Below, piece by piece: positions 18,226 through 26,812 of a DNA stretch of 64,000 bases. Both the position numbers and the translations under genes were made by a program. This DNA comes from Ravibacter sp964559125 (GTDB lineage: Bacteria > Bacteroidota > Bacteroidia > Cytophagales > Spirosomataceae). Position 1 is the stretch's first letter. Each line of letters begins with the position of its first letter. Below the pieces are notes generated by a model. That model saw nothing but the letters and a program-made list of their open reading frames with translations. It was not told where the DNA came from and did not search any database. The stretch lies in contig CAZLGW010000004.1 in assembly GCA_964559125.1 (NCBI GenBank), positions 62,001-126,000 on the forward strand, read 5' to 3'.

Positions 18226-19053
18226 TTAAAGGTTATAAAAATCAATGCAGTTCTGTCCCCAGAGCTTTTGGCTTTCTGCGGCAGACAGCTGAAGCGTATT
18301 CTGTCGCAATATCTCGCAGGTTTCGTGATACGAAGCTCCTACCAGGCACACCGGCCAGTCGCTTCCGAACATGACACGGTCTGTTCCGAAAATATCGAGT
18401 GTGACATCAATGTATTTTTTAAAATCATCGTATCTCCAGTTCCCCCAGTCCGCTTCCGTTATCAGTCCTGAGATCTTGCAGGTCACATGCTCCAGCTCAC
18501 GGAAAGGCCTCATGTCTTTCGCCCATTCATCGATAATCTGGTCTTTGATAAATGGCTTCGCAATATGGTCTACCACGAAAGGCTGGTCGGGGAAACGTTT
18601 TACAAATTCTACCGAATTGCGGACGTGCTTCGGATAGATCAGCACGTCGTAGGTATAATTGTACTTCTTCAACCTGGATATCCCCCTGCAGAAATCGTCC
18701 CGTAGCAGGAAATCGACCTCGGGTTCGGCCTGAACGATATGACGAAAGCCTTTCAGGGCATCAAACTGAGAAAAGTACTCCAGCCTCTCTTCCAGGTTCT
18801 TCGCGCGGAAGTCTATCCAGCCCACCACGCCCTTGATGAAATCGTGCTCTTCCATCAGGTCCAGCAAAAAGAGCGTTTCCGCTTCGCTCTGATCTGCCTG
18901 GACCGCTACACAGCCGTCGATACCGCTTTTTTTCAGGAGCGGCTCCAGGTCTTCGGGCATGAAGTCGTTCTGGATGACAGCCATTTCGTCGGTGATCCAG
19001 GCGTCTTTTACGGGATGGTATTTCCAGAAATGCTGGTGACTGTCTATTTTCAT
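18226..19053 (-). CDS. Amidohydrolase-2 family sugar lactonase (L-fuconolactonase-like)
   Basis: Protein of 275 residues of the metal-dependent amidohydrolase superfamily, resembling L-fucono-1,5-lactone and related sugar-lactone hydrolases. Visible motifs are DSHQHFW at the N-terminus, GVVGWIDFRA, GFRHIVQAEP, FVVDHIAKP with the barrel histidine, CKISGL, and FGSDWPVC with the catalytic aspartate. It would open a sugar lactone to the acid for an acid-sugar dehydratase such as the enolase-superfamily protein at 39663 in this window. An octanucleotide repeat (19067-19106) occupies its leader, ending about 14 bases from the start codon. The exact sugar cannot be deduced. Confidence 0.85.
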   Translation of the reverse strand: MKIDSHQHFWKYHPVKDAWITDEMAVIQNDFMPEDLEPLLKKSGIDGCVAVQADQSEAETLFLLDLMEEHDFIKGVVGWIDFRAKNLEERLEYFSQFDALKGFRHIVQAEPEVDFLLRDDFCRGISRLKKYNYTYDVLIYPKHVRNSVEFVKRFPDQPFVVDHIAKPFIKDQIIDEWAKDMRPFRELEHVTCKISGLITEADWGNWRYDDFKKYIDVTLDIFGTDRVMFGSDWPVCLVGASYHETCEILRQNTLQLSAAESQKLWGQNCIDFYNL

Positions 19054-19066
19054 TGGGGATAAACTA

Positions 19067-19106
19067 GTTAGGTGATGAGACGATGAGATGATTAGGCGAT
19101 TAGTTC
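19067..19106 (-). repeat. Octanucleotide repeat in leader of the lactonase gene
   Basis: Five degenerate 8-base units read, on the plus strand, GTTAGGTG, ATGAGACG, ATGAGATG, ATTAGGCG, ATTAGTTC. The sense strand of the downstream gene therefore reads repeated CATCTCAT/CGTCTCAT-like units just before its start at 19053. The same unit appears ahead of the genes starting at 39663 and 51697. Confidence 0.75.
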
Positions 19107-19191
19107 CGTCCGGATAGCGAGACGGTTTTTTTGATTATTATAACCTTTTACAACTGCGAATCTACTCTTTTTTAAGGACGTTTATAGGCGC

Positions 19192-19242
19192 AAAAAAGCC
19201 CCCTTGCCGCCTGATAATAGTGATATACCGGGAGGTGGGGGC
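19192..19242 (-). terminator. Possible terminator of the ceramidase-fold gene
   Basis: On the minus strand GCCCCC (19237-19242) can pair with GGGGGC (19198-19203) and is followed by six T (19192-19197). The loop is long at 33 bases, which weakens the case. It lies about 40 bases past the stop of the gene at 19281. The rest of the 19054-19280 gap holds the octamer repeat and a plus-strand hairpin at 19106-19132. Confidence 0.4.
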
Positions 19243-19280
19243 AGTATATAAAGATGAAAAGCCCGGGCGGGGTAGGTTTT

Positions 19281-20693
19281 TCAGTTGTCTTGAATACGCT
19301 GGAACCTTTTATTTACCTTCATCTCATCAGCAAGCTTTACGAGTTCTGAAAGAATAGTAGCTTCAATCCCGGGGTCCCAGGTAGACGACAGACCTTTAAA
19401 ATAGACTTGTGAGCGGGCGCCCTCATAACCGCCTTCAGTAAGTATCCGGAGAGACGGAATATAGGCCATCATATCGTTAGAGTAACCCAGCACAAAGGTT
19501 TCATTCCCGAATATTTCCTTTGCTTTTAACGCGTATTCTACTACCACTTCGCCGCCGAGCACAACCCAGTTCAGTCCGCCAAGATTCCAGATCTGGACAG
19601 GATAAAACGGGTAGGACTGCATCAGGCTTTCTCCCCGGTCTACCTGGTCGATCAGCCGCCTGGCCCAGGTTTTCATGTAGCCTTTTGCCGATGACTCCAT
19701 TTTCAGAAGCTCGTCTCTGGTAGGGACAGGCGCCAGCTTTAGTTCTACTTCCCGGTAACCGGTATGCAAAACAGGCGGAAGTTGTCTCATTTCCTGGTTG
19801 ATGGTAGCCAGGACTGTCGCTGCCAATGTAAGACCATATTGCTCTGCCAGGGCTTCGGTACGCCGCGGCAACGGGTTCTGGTCAGCTCCGGCGCCCTGGA
19901 AAAACAGGGCTGTATATCCCGGGAATTTCTTTTCGAGCTCGATCTGGGCAAAACCGGCATAGTCGCCCGACCATTTATAGGTACCCAACACAGTGGTATG
20001 ACAGGCATAGCCGAACACGATCGCTATGGGCTCCCCGTTGAGGCCGGAAACCTTCATTACCGGCACCGCATAATCGTTAGGCCCGTTCAAATGCGTTTCG
20101 GGTGTCAGGGTGGCCTCGTTGTTATTCCGCCTGTTGACCTGGAACCTGGCCGTTCCGTTGGAAGCGGAGATTTTGGCCGGCTTCAGCCTGCGTAAGGCCT
20201 CATCTACAGCTGCTATGATCTTCTTTTCGAGCTTGTCGGTATATGCCGCTATCAGTTTCAGCTGGTTATCATCGAGGGGCCTGGCATAGTAGTCATTCAA
20301 CGCATCTTTAAGAACCGGCCCCGAATGCGTGTGCGAGCTGTTCAGGATAATCTGCGCTTTCGACAAGCGGTGCTTTTTAGACAGTTCCTGCCGGATACGA
20401 TCAACCGTCGGTTTAGGAAATCCTACGAGATCGGCTGTGATCAGCACTGCCTTCTGCCCCAGGCTGTCTTCCAACACCAGTACTTTTGCCCAAAGATCAT
20501 GCAGGGTCCCTTCCGAGGGCCTGTCACGGGAAGCATATCCCGCCAGCCACATCGGTTTCTCCGGCGTAATGACGACCTTAGAAGCAGCCGCTTTCCACCC
20601 GCCGGCCGGAGCAGCTCCGGAGACTGCAAATACCAGCAGCCACGACAAAACAAGACCTTTTCCTAAAGAGTAATACACTGATAACCTTCTCAT
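19281..20693 (-). CDS. Exported neutral/alkaline ceramidase-fold hydrolase
   Basis: Protein of 470 residues with a signal peptide (LVLSWLLVFAVSGAAPA). The N-terminal domain of neutral ceramidase is recognisable: ASKVVITPEKPMWLAGY, a zinc-ligand block SSHTHSGP near residue 118, YACHTTVLG, and GAGADQNPLPR. It lacks the C-terminal domain of true ceramidases, and its genomic neighbours are sugar enzymes, so an amide-bond hydrolase acting on another substrate is more likely. A second member of the family lies at 47041, inside the other glycan locus. A possible terminator follows at 19192-19242. Confidence 0.8.
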   Translation of the reverse strand: MRRLSVYYSLGKGLVLSWLLVFAVSGAAPAGGWKAAASKVVITPEKPMWLAGYASRDRPSEGTLHDLWAKVLVLEDSLGQKAVLITADLVGFPKPTVDRIRQELSKKHRLSKAQIILNSSHTHSGPVLKDALNDYYARPLDDNQLKLIAAYTDKLEKKIIAAVDEALRRLKPAKISASNGTARFQVNRRNNNEATLTPETHLNGPNDYAVPVMKVSGLNGEPIAIVFGYACHTTVLGTYKWSGDYAGFAQIELEKKFPGYTALFFQGAGADQNPLPRRTEALAEQYGLTLAATVLATINQEMRQLPPVLHTGYREVELKLAPVPTRDELLKMESSAKGYMKTWARRLIDQVDRGESLMQSYPFYPVQIWNLGGLNWVVLGGEVVVEYALKAKEIFGNETFVLGYSNDMMAYIPSLRILTEGGYEGARSQVYFKGLSSTWDPGIEATILSELVKLADEMKVNKRFQRIQDN

Positions 20694-20786
20694 TCTTTTA
20701 TTTTCATCAATAATTCTGTTTCACTACTGATAACCAAAATCAGGGAAGGATATACTCATTTCGCCCGCCTGCAGTCAGCTGATAGC

Positions 20787-23700
20787 TCACCGCTTTACAA
20801 ACCGGAAAGTCTCACGCTTCTGTTGTCCGGTAAGAATGAGCTGATAAATCCCGGGAGGCAGGTCGCGCACCCTGATCTGCAGGCCTGCGCCGGATTCATC
20901 GCCGCTCTTCACGCGACGGCCTGAAAGATCGACGATCTGCCACCGGACTTTATCTCCGGCATTCATCCTGACATATAACGTTTCCACTGTAGGGTTGGGG
21001 TAGACATATACCGGGCTGGTACCGCGGTAAAGATCTGCGGCAACGATTTGGGAATAGCCAAAGCGCCCGTCCAGATCCACAAGCTTCAGGCGGTAATAGA
21101 CAGTGTTGGCCGCTTTTTCTGCTACTCCCGGATCAACAAACGTGTAGTGACCGTTGTTTTCGATCCCCTGGGCAGTACGGCTTCCGATAAAAGCAAATGT
21201 CCTTGCGTCCAGGCTTCTCTCTACTTCTATATGGGAAAATCCAGTTTCCTCCGCTGTCTGCCAGGTCAATACGCCATTCGTATCCTCTATTCCGGCGCGG
21301 AAGCTGACAAGCCGCACCGGCAATGCCGAATGTCCGGAAGAAGCAAAATAGAAAGTAGAAAACGAGGTGACGCTGGTTTGCAGTACATAGCCCCTGAGCC
21401 AGCTTTCAGCAAGCGCTTCGACAGGGGTGGCGGTCATCCCAAGAGTTCCGTTACATTCGTCCGACTCATTCTTAAACACGCCAAGATCGTCTATATCCGT
21501 GACACCGGAAGGCTGATCGTCGGAGTTCAGGGCATTCGCCAGCGCATCGAGTTCTTCTGTACGGATGTAAAGGCGTATGCCCACTTCGGTACCGGGCTGG
21601 AGCGTGGCATGCTCGGGCGTAATGGTGATATTCCGATCGAGGTAGAGCCTTTTCCCGCCATCTTCTCTTACCGCGCCGTCATGGATGTATACCGAGACAA
21701 CAACATTTCCGAGTTCATTTCCATTGGCGTTGATTTCAGCGACCGCATTCCCGTCTGCATCCGTAACCGGCACCCACTCATCGCTGTTGGATTCATCAAT
21801 GGTAACCGTAAAAGGTATACATTCGCCCGGCTGGCCCTCCGACACGGGCACCGGCACCGGTACGAGCCTTGTAAACGGCGGCAGTAAATAAGGAAACACA
21901 CCCTCTGCGTTTTCGCCCAGGTCCGCCCCTCTGGTAAAGCGTGCTCTGGCCGGATCCCATTCGTAGATAAACCCGGATCCGGTTTCGCAATCGCACCCCG
22001 GGGCCGCCATGCCGTACAGCTTGCCATTATTGACACTAAGCATGCCGAAGGGCTGGACTTCCTCATCGGCGTCCGTAAAATCAAACTGTTCGGTAAAAAG
22101 ATTTGTTTCCGGATCCGGATCCCATGCGTAAAGGATACCCCTCTCTTCCGATATGATGGGATCCCATACCAGAGCAGTACCGTAAAAAATACCATCTTTC
22201 AATGTCATCGCACCGGTAAAAAAAATCTCTGCCCCGTTCAGGATATCCAGGTCGAGTTTTTTGGAAAACGCGCTCAGCTCCGGATCCCATTCGAAGATAA
22301 TACCGTTATCATTTAGCCCCCCGGCGGATGTAGTTCCGTATATCTTGCCGTCCTTAACAGCGATCCCGGCGGGCAAAAGGCCATATTCCTCTGCAGAGGC
22401 GCTGGTGAAAAGATGGCGTTCAATAAACTCTCCGGCTCCGTCGTTTGCATCAGGATCCCATTCGAAGAAAAGCCCGTTTTCCTCGTCGCCATAGCTGGAA
22501 GAAACTCCGTAGAATTTCCCGTTAAGCAACAAAAAGCTTTCACAAATACCAGACCCGAACCCTTCCGGCAAATCATGCCGCTTGGTGAGTTCCTTCGTCA
22601 CAGGATCCCATTCGAAGATTACCCCTGCCTCGTGTACCCCTCCGGCGCCTGTCAGGCCGTAGAATTTTCCGTCTTTTTCTATCATCGCGCCATAAGGCAG
22701 ACCTATCCCGTCTTCCGGATCAAAAGTATAACGCACGCTATATTGCCGGTTTTCCGGATCCCATTCAAAAATAGAGCCGCCGAATGTCAAAAGATCGTAA
22801 GCGGTAGTAGCAAACAGCTTTCCGTCCAGGAAAGTGACGTTCGACATCGGAAGGATTCCGGTAACCAACCCCTCCGAAAAGATAGTCCTGTCGGTGTAGA
22901 CATCTGTATCCGGATTCCATTCAAAGAGGACGCCGGAGTCAATACTTCCGCCGGCATATGTCAGGCCAAAGAATTTCCCGCCGGCCAAAAGCATACTGCC
23001 CGACGGTTTCCAGCCGGTGCTTTCCTCAAATTCGTACCGCGGAGTGTAATCGAAGCTTTCGGGGTCGGGGTCCCATTCGAAAATCACTCCTCCGTCATGC
23101 GCCCCTCCTTCGCTGGTGAGACCATATAATTTATCATCTTTTACTTCAAGCGTTCCGAACGGACGATGGCCGTCGTCTTCGCTGAACTCGTACCTGACTG
23201 CAAAATTGCCGTTATCCCATTCAAACAAAACCCCGCCATCTTCGGTGCCACCCTTCGAAGTCACTCCAAAAAGTTTACCATCATACACAATTAGGCTACC
23301 GGCAGGAAAACTACCATCACTATCATTAAAATGGTGGAGCACGTTATATGTACCGTTATCCAATTCAAAGATCACTCCGTATCCCGGATCATGGATCCCT
23401 CCTTCAACTGTCATTCCGTAGAATTTCCCGTCAAGAAAAAGCAGGTCTCCTGCCGGATGAGCGCCATCGGTTCCGGAAAAATTATGCAGAATATTAAGTT
23501 TTTCCTCCAGAGGGTCCCATTCAAAAATTACCCCGACACTATTCTCTCCCCCGAGGGAGGTCATCCCGTAAAGTTTTCCGCCCACCGCGATCAGACTGCC
23601 CAATGGAGTCTCGCCGGAAGCATCCGAAAAATCGAACACTTTTGTATATACGCTGGTTACGGGATCCCAGCTAAAGATCACTCCCCGGTCGTTTTCCCCT

Positions 23701-24107
23701 CCTTCGCTCGTCATTCCGTAAAATTTCCCGCCACTTACAACCAGGCTTCCAAACGGGACCCCGCCGCTCTCATTGCGAAATTCATAATGCCGGGTATACT
23801 TCAGCTGTACAGGATCCCAGCTGAAAAGTACTCCCTCCCCTTCCAGACCTCCTTCCGAAGTCAGGCCATAGAAGCTGCCGTTATAGGGAAGCAGCCTGGT
23901 CGCTACGGGACGTGCCCCCGGGATTCCATCCGGAAAATTCAGATGTGTAACCAGATTACGGCCTGCTCCGTCGGTACTGAACATCGTTCCCAGACCAGGA
24001 TTTCCCCCTGTAGGCATTAATCCCCAGAGCCGGTTGATCCCCTGGCCTGCCACCGGGAACACTACAACCGCCAATAAAACAAGAACAAAGTAGAGTTTAC
24101 GTTTCAT
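20787..24107 (-). CDS. T9SS-exported protein with thirteen GloVer tandem repeats
   Basis: Secreted protein of about 1106 residues. A signal peptide starts MKRKLYFVLVLLAVVVF; an upstream in-frame ATG at 24164 would add 19 residues that spoil it, and the promoter at 24147-24175 also lies beyond 24107. The body is thirteen repeats of about 50-60 residues, each with a core like GKFYGMTSEGG followed by GVIFEWDP, the choice-of-anchor GloVer repeat (TIGR03803 type). An Ig-like region follows, with LPVRLVSFRAG and LTWQTAEETGFSHIEVERS. The end is a type IX sorting domain: VYVYPNPTVETLYV, DLSGRRVKSG, PPGIYQLIL and a terminal FRFVKR. It is likely a surface-anchored propeller-type adhesin or carbohydrate-binding protein; no enzyme motif is seen. 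Confidence 0.85.
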   Translation of the reverse strand: MKRKLYFVLVLLAVVVFPVAGQGINRLWGLMPTGGNPGLGTMFSTDGAGRNLVTHLNFPDGIPGARPVATRLLPYNGSFYGLTSEGGLEGEGVLFSWDPVQLKYTRHYEFRNESGGVPFGSLVVSGGKFYGMTSEGGENDRGVIFSWDPVTSVYTKVFDFSDASGETPLGSLIAVGGKLYGMTSLGGENSVGVIFEWDPLEEKLNILHNFSGTDGAHPAGDLLFLDGKFYGMTVEGGIHDPGYGVIFELDNGTYNVLHHFNDSDGSFPAGSLIVYDGKLFGVTSKGGTEDGGVLFEWDNGNFAVRYEFSEDDGHRPFGTLEVKDDKLYGLTSEGGAHDGGVIFEWDPDPESFDYTPRYEFEESTGWKPSGSMLLAGGKFFGLTYAGGSIDSGVLFEWNPDTDVYTDRTIFSEGLVTGILPMSNVTFLDGKLFATTAYDLLTFGGSIFEWDPENRQYSVRYTFDPEDGIGLPYGAMIEKDGKFYGLTGAGGVHEAGVIFEWDPVTKELTKRHDLPEGFGSGICESFLLLNGKFYGVSSSYGDEENGLFFEWDPDANDGAGEFIERHLFTSASAEEYGLLPAGIAVKDGKIYGTTSAGGLNDNGIIFEWDPELSAFSKKLDLDILNGAEIFFTGAMTLKDGIFYGTALVWDPIISEERGILYAWDPDPETNLFTEQFDFTDADEEVQPFGMLSVNNGKLYGMAAPGCDCETGSGFIYEWDPARARFTRGADLGENAEGVFPYLLPPFTRLVPVPVPVSEGQPGECIPFTVTIDESNSDEWVPVTDADGNAVAEINANGNELGNVVVSVYIHDGAVREDGGKRLYLDRNITITPEHATLQPGTEVGIRLYIRTEELDALANALNSDDQPSGVTDIDDLGVFKNESDECNGTLGMTATPVEALAESWLRGYVLQTSVTSFSTFYFASSGHSALPVRLVSFRAGIEDTNGVLTWQTAEETGFSHIEVERSLDARTFAFIGSRTAQGIENNGHYTFVDPGVAEKAANTVYYRLKLVDLDGRFGYSQIVAADLYRGTSPVYVYPNPTVETLYVRMNAGDKVRWQIVDLSGRRVKSGDESGAGLQIRVRDLPPGIYQLILTGQQKRETFRFVKR

Positions 24108-24146
24108 AATGTTGAGTAAATTGAAGATTAGTAAGAGTTTGGATAT

Positions 24147-24175
24147 CAAAAGTACAATTTTCACCGGGATTCAAA
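24147..24175 (-). promoter_or_regulatory. Bacteroidota-type promoter for the GloVer protein
   Basis: On the minus strand TTTG (24172-24175), a 17-base spacer and TACTTTTG (24147-24154) form a perfect -7 match with a -33 element at an allowed distance. The start codon at 24107 lies about 40 bases downstream. This is the best promoter match in the window. Confidence 0.65.
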
Positions 24176-24236
24176 ATAATAATTCCGACACCCGCAAAAG
24201 AATTTTCCTTAATTTGCCATATAGCTATCAATCCAT

Positions 24237-25631
24237 ATGAATACCTATCCTTTTCATATTCTGCTGCTGTTAGCCTCGGCAGCCTTTCAACCCTGCTATT
24301 CGCAGTCAAAACCCAAATACAACGTTCTTTTCATTGCAGCCGACGATCTCAACAATGACCTGGGATGCTATGGAAACTCCTATGTGAAGTCTCCCAACAT
24401 CGATCGCCTCGCAAAAAACGGTATCCGTTTCGACCGCGCCTACAACCAGTATCCGCTCTGCAGTCCGAGCCGGACTTCCCTGCTCACGGGCCTACGGCCG
24501 GACGTTACAAAAATTTATGACCTGAAAGAACATTTCCGGGAGCGGAATCCGGACCTTGTTACCTTGCCCCAGCTCTTTAAAAACAGCGGTTATTTCAGCG
24601 CCAGGGTAGGAAAGATATTCCATTACGGTGTACCGTACCAGATCGGGACCGACGGCCTCGACGACCCCGAAGCGTGGCACCAGGTAGTCAATCCCAAGGG
24701 AAGGGATAAGGACGAAGAGGACGAGGTAATCAACCTGACGCCCGAACGGAGGCTGGGGAGCGCGCTTGCGTTCCATATTGCCGACGGAACAGATGAAGAA
24801 CAAACCGACGGACTCATCGTAACAGAGGCGATCAAACTGCTCGAACAGAAAAAAAACGATCCTTTTTTCATGGCAGTCGGTTTCTTCCGTCCACATACGC
24901 CGTACATAGCTCCTAAAAAGTACTTTGACCTGTATCCTCCGGAGACCGTACCGCTGGCGCGTGAAATAGCGAACGATCTCGACGACATCCCGGATGCCGC
25001 AATTTTTACCAAACCCCCTCACTGGGGTGTAGGAGAGGCCGACCGCAGACAGGTACACGGCGCCTACTACGCCAGCATCTCTTTTATGGACGCCCAGCTA
25101 GGCCGCCTGCTCGATGCGCTTGACCGCCTCGGCCTGGCAGACAACACCATTATCGTGTTCTGGAGCGATCATGGATATAATGTGGGTCAGCATGGCCAAT
25201 GGATGAAGCAGAGCCTTTTCGAAACCTCGGCGCGCGTGCCTTTCATCATATCGGTCCCGGACGGGCTGAAAAACGACGCTTGCGGCCGGACAGTCGAGTT
25301 GCTGGACATCTACCCTACGCTGGCCGAGCTGTGCAGCCTGAAGGCCCCTTCCAACCTACAAGGCAAAAGCCTGACGCCGTTATTGCGCGACCCCCGCTCT
25401 GCCTGGGACAAGCCTGCCTATACCCAGATTCGGAGAGGCCAGGGCCAGATCTTTGGCAGGAGTGTCAGAACGGAAAGATGGCGGTATAATGAATGGGATG
25501 AAGGCAAATTGGGAAAAGAGTTGTATGACCACGAAAAAGATCCGGACGAGTTTTATAACCTGGCCGGTAAGGAAGAATACGCCGGTGTTCAGAAAGAACT
25601 GGCGGTATTGCTAAAAAAAGGCTTTCCGTGA
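24237..25631 (+). CDS. Exported type I sulfatase (S1 family, iduronate-2-sulfatase-like)
   Basis: Protein of 464 residues with a signal peptide ending near CYSQS. The metal site begins with NVLFIAADDLNNDLGCYGN (D36, D37). The catalytic motif is C75 in PLCSPSRTSLLTG, a cysteine-type CxPSR site that must be oxidised to formylglycine. IVFWSDHGYNVGQHGQW supplies the later metal ligands. The overall layout with ELYDHEKDPDEFYNLA at the end resembles iduronate-2-sulfatase and related glycan sulfatases. It points to a sulfated substrate for the adjacent SusC/SusD locus. Its stop lies 12 bases from the convergent AraC stop. A weak -7-like TTAATTTG sits at 24209-24216. Confidence 0.93.
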   Translation: MNTYPFHILLLLASAAFQPCYSQSKPKYNVLFIAADDLNNDLGCYGNSYVKSPNIDRLAKNGIRFDRAYNQYPLCSPSRTSLLTGLRPDVTKIYDLKEHFRERNPDLVTLPQLFKNSGYFSARVGKIFHYGVPYQIGTDGLDDPEAWHQVVNPKGRDKDEEDEVINLTPERRLGSALAFHIADGTDEEQTDGLIVTEAIKLLEQKKNDPFFMAVGFFRPHTPYIAPKKYFDLYPPETVPLAREIANDLDDIPDAAIFTKPPHWGVGEADRRQVHGAYYASISFMDAQLGRLLDALDRLGLADNTIIVFWSDHGYNVGQHGQWMKQSLFETSARVPFIISVPDGLKNDACGRTVELLDIYPTLAELCSLKAPSNLQGKSLTPLLRDPRSAWDKPAYTQIRRGQGQIFGRSVRTERWRYNEWDEGKLGKELYDHEKDPDEFYNLAGKEEYAGVQKELAVLLKKGFP

Positions 25632-25643
25632 TGGAGACCGGTT

Positions 25644-26543
25644 TCAGTCTTCCTTCGTGTCCATAACCAGGCTGTCGTCAGACACTTTAAATGCCCGCCG
25701 GTATTCCTTGGGATTTTTCCCGGTTATTTCCCTGAACTGCCGGTTGAAGTAGGAAAGGTTTTTATATCCTGATTCATAGCAGATACGCGATATATCCCAC
25801 TCTTCCGTCAGCAGCAGGTTGACGGCATGGGTAACTCTCACATTATTTACAAATTGCGAGAAAGTCTGCTCCATTCTTCGCTTGAAATACCTGCAGAAGG
25901 CCGCTTCATTCAGATGCATCAGTTCGGCTGCCTTTCGGCTGTCGAGCTCGTCCTTGAAATTCTCGATGACATACTTCATGACGGGTTCCAGGCGTGCAGA
26001 ATCCCGGTTTGTCAGCTTCATGACAGACTGCGTTTCATTCATGACCTCCAGTTCGGCGTCTGTCAGGGACGACACGTGGTTCAGCATACGCAGGAACGAG
26101 ATCAGCTCATCCATCCCCTGCTGCCGTATAATTTTCGAGAATAGCTCATGCAGCGGGCCGTCATTTCCCCTCACCTTTATTCCATAGGCCGACTTACTGA
26201 GCACATTCTTCACCTTTACGTAACCGGCATTGTCGAAAAAGCCGCCGCCCAGGAAATCTTCCCGGAAAAAAACGGCGACCGCCTGCGCCATTTCACCGGA
26301 AGCTATAAACGATCTCTCGTTGTAAAAACAATGACCGAAGCCCGGTCCGAAAAGAAAGATATCCCCATCCTGGAAATTCATGATCTTTCTTCCTGCGTAG
26401 AGCTTCCCGTGACTTTTCCTGATGAGGATAAGCTCATACAGATCATGAAAATGAAAGGGTGATGTAAAGTAGGTCTGCACATACTCCTTCACCAGGAATC
26501 CAAGTCCGGAAGGGTGGGATTGATGTTCGAAAATAACTTTCAT
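25644..26543 (-). CDS. AraC-family transcriptional regulator
   Basis: Protein of 299 residues. The N-terminal half is a cupin-like sensing domain (SPFHFHDLYELILI, GDIFLFGPGFGHCFYNE). The C-terminal 100 residues carry two helix-turn-helix units: DSRKAAELMHLNEAAFCRYF and WDISRICYESGYKNLSYFNR, with the family ending FREITGKNPKEYRR. It lies between the sulfatase and the divergent susCD operon and probably controls both, responding to a sugar ligand. Two copies of an 11-base direct repeat sit immediately before its own start codon, which suggests autoregulation. Confidence 0.94.
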   Translation of the reverse strand: MKVIFEHQSHPSGLGFLVKEYVQTYFTSPFHFHDLYELILIRKSHGKLYAGRKIMNFQDGDIFLFGPGFGHCFYNERSFIASGEMAQAVAVFFREDFLGGGFFDNAGYVKVKNVLSKSAYGIKVRGNDGPLHELFSKIIRQQGMDELISFLRMLNHVSSLTDAELEVMNETQSVMKLTNRDSARLEPVMKYVIENFKDELDSRKAAELMHLNEAAFCRYFKRRMEQTFSQFVNNVRVTHAVNLLLTEEWDISRICYESGYKNLSYFNRQFREITGKNPKEYRRAFKVSDDSLVMDTKED

Positions 26544-26547
26544 ACCT

Positions 26548-26588
26548 TCATTTTTTCATGAAATTAACGTTTCACTCTCATTTTTTCA
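26548..26588. promoter_or_regulatory. Candidate AraC operator: two direct repeats 30 bases apart
   Basis: TCATTTTTTCA occurs at 26548-26558 and again at 26578-26588, a start-to-start distance of exactly 30 bases, close to three helical turns. Direct repeats on one face of the helix are the usual form of AraC-type operators. They lie directly upstream of the regulator start at 26543, between it and its possible promoter. Confidence 0.4.
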
Positions 26589-26596
26589 ATAACGGG

Positions 26597-26604
26597 CAAA
26601 TATT
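26597..26604 (-). promoter_or_regulatory. Possible -7 element for the AraC gene
   Basis: On the minus strand AATATTTG differs from TAnnTTTG at the first base only. It lies about 54 bases before the AraC start codon and upstream of the direct repeats, so a bound regulator would sit in the transcribed leader. Confidence 0.35.
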
Positions 26605-26652
26605 GTATCGATATTGGCAAGCGTAGTGGTGTTAGCGGCCTGGCACGTTCTA

Positions 26653-26660
26653 TAACTTTA
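26653..26660 (+). promoter_or_regulatory. Possible -7 element for the susC operon
   Basis: TAACTTTA differs from TAnnTTTG at the last base only. It would give a leader of about 145 bases before susC at 26813. No clear -33 element is seen. The leader itself shows no riboswitch or obvious hairpin by eye. Confidence 0.3.
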
Positions 26661-26812
26661 CATCATCGAAAAACCAAATAAAAGGACAAAGTAGTGAGAT
26701 TGGTTCTGCTCCGGCTTCTGCAGCCTGGTAAAGTGCTGCCATGTCCACCTGTCCGGCCAAAAATCTTAAAACAGATATGAATTGTCAGTACATCTTTTAA
26801 CCCTGAAAACTT

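Noticed and set aside
19106..19132. CCGTC/GACGG hairpin followed by seven T as a terminator
   Set aside because: It points along the plus strand, where no gene ends; it may be incidental or serve an unseen antisense transcript, so I did not call it.
19281..20693. True ceramidase acting on sphingolipids
   Set aside because: The C-terminal ceramidase domain is missing and the neighbours are sugar enzymes.
21900..24000. Recurring GGATCCCATTC-like DNA as a dispersed repeat
   Set aside because: It is the coding sequence for the FEWDP core of GloVer repeats, in frame at each occurrence.
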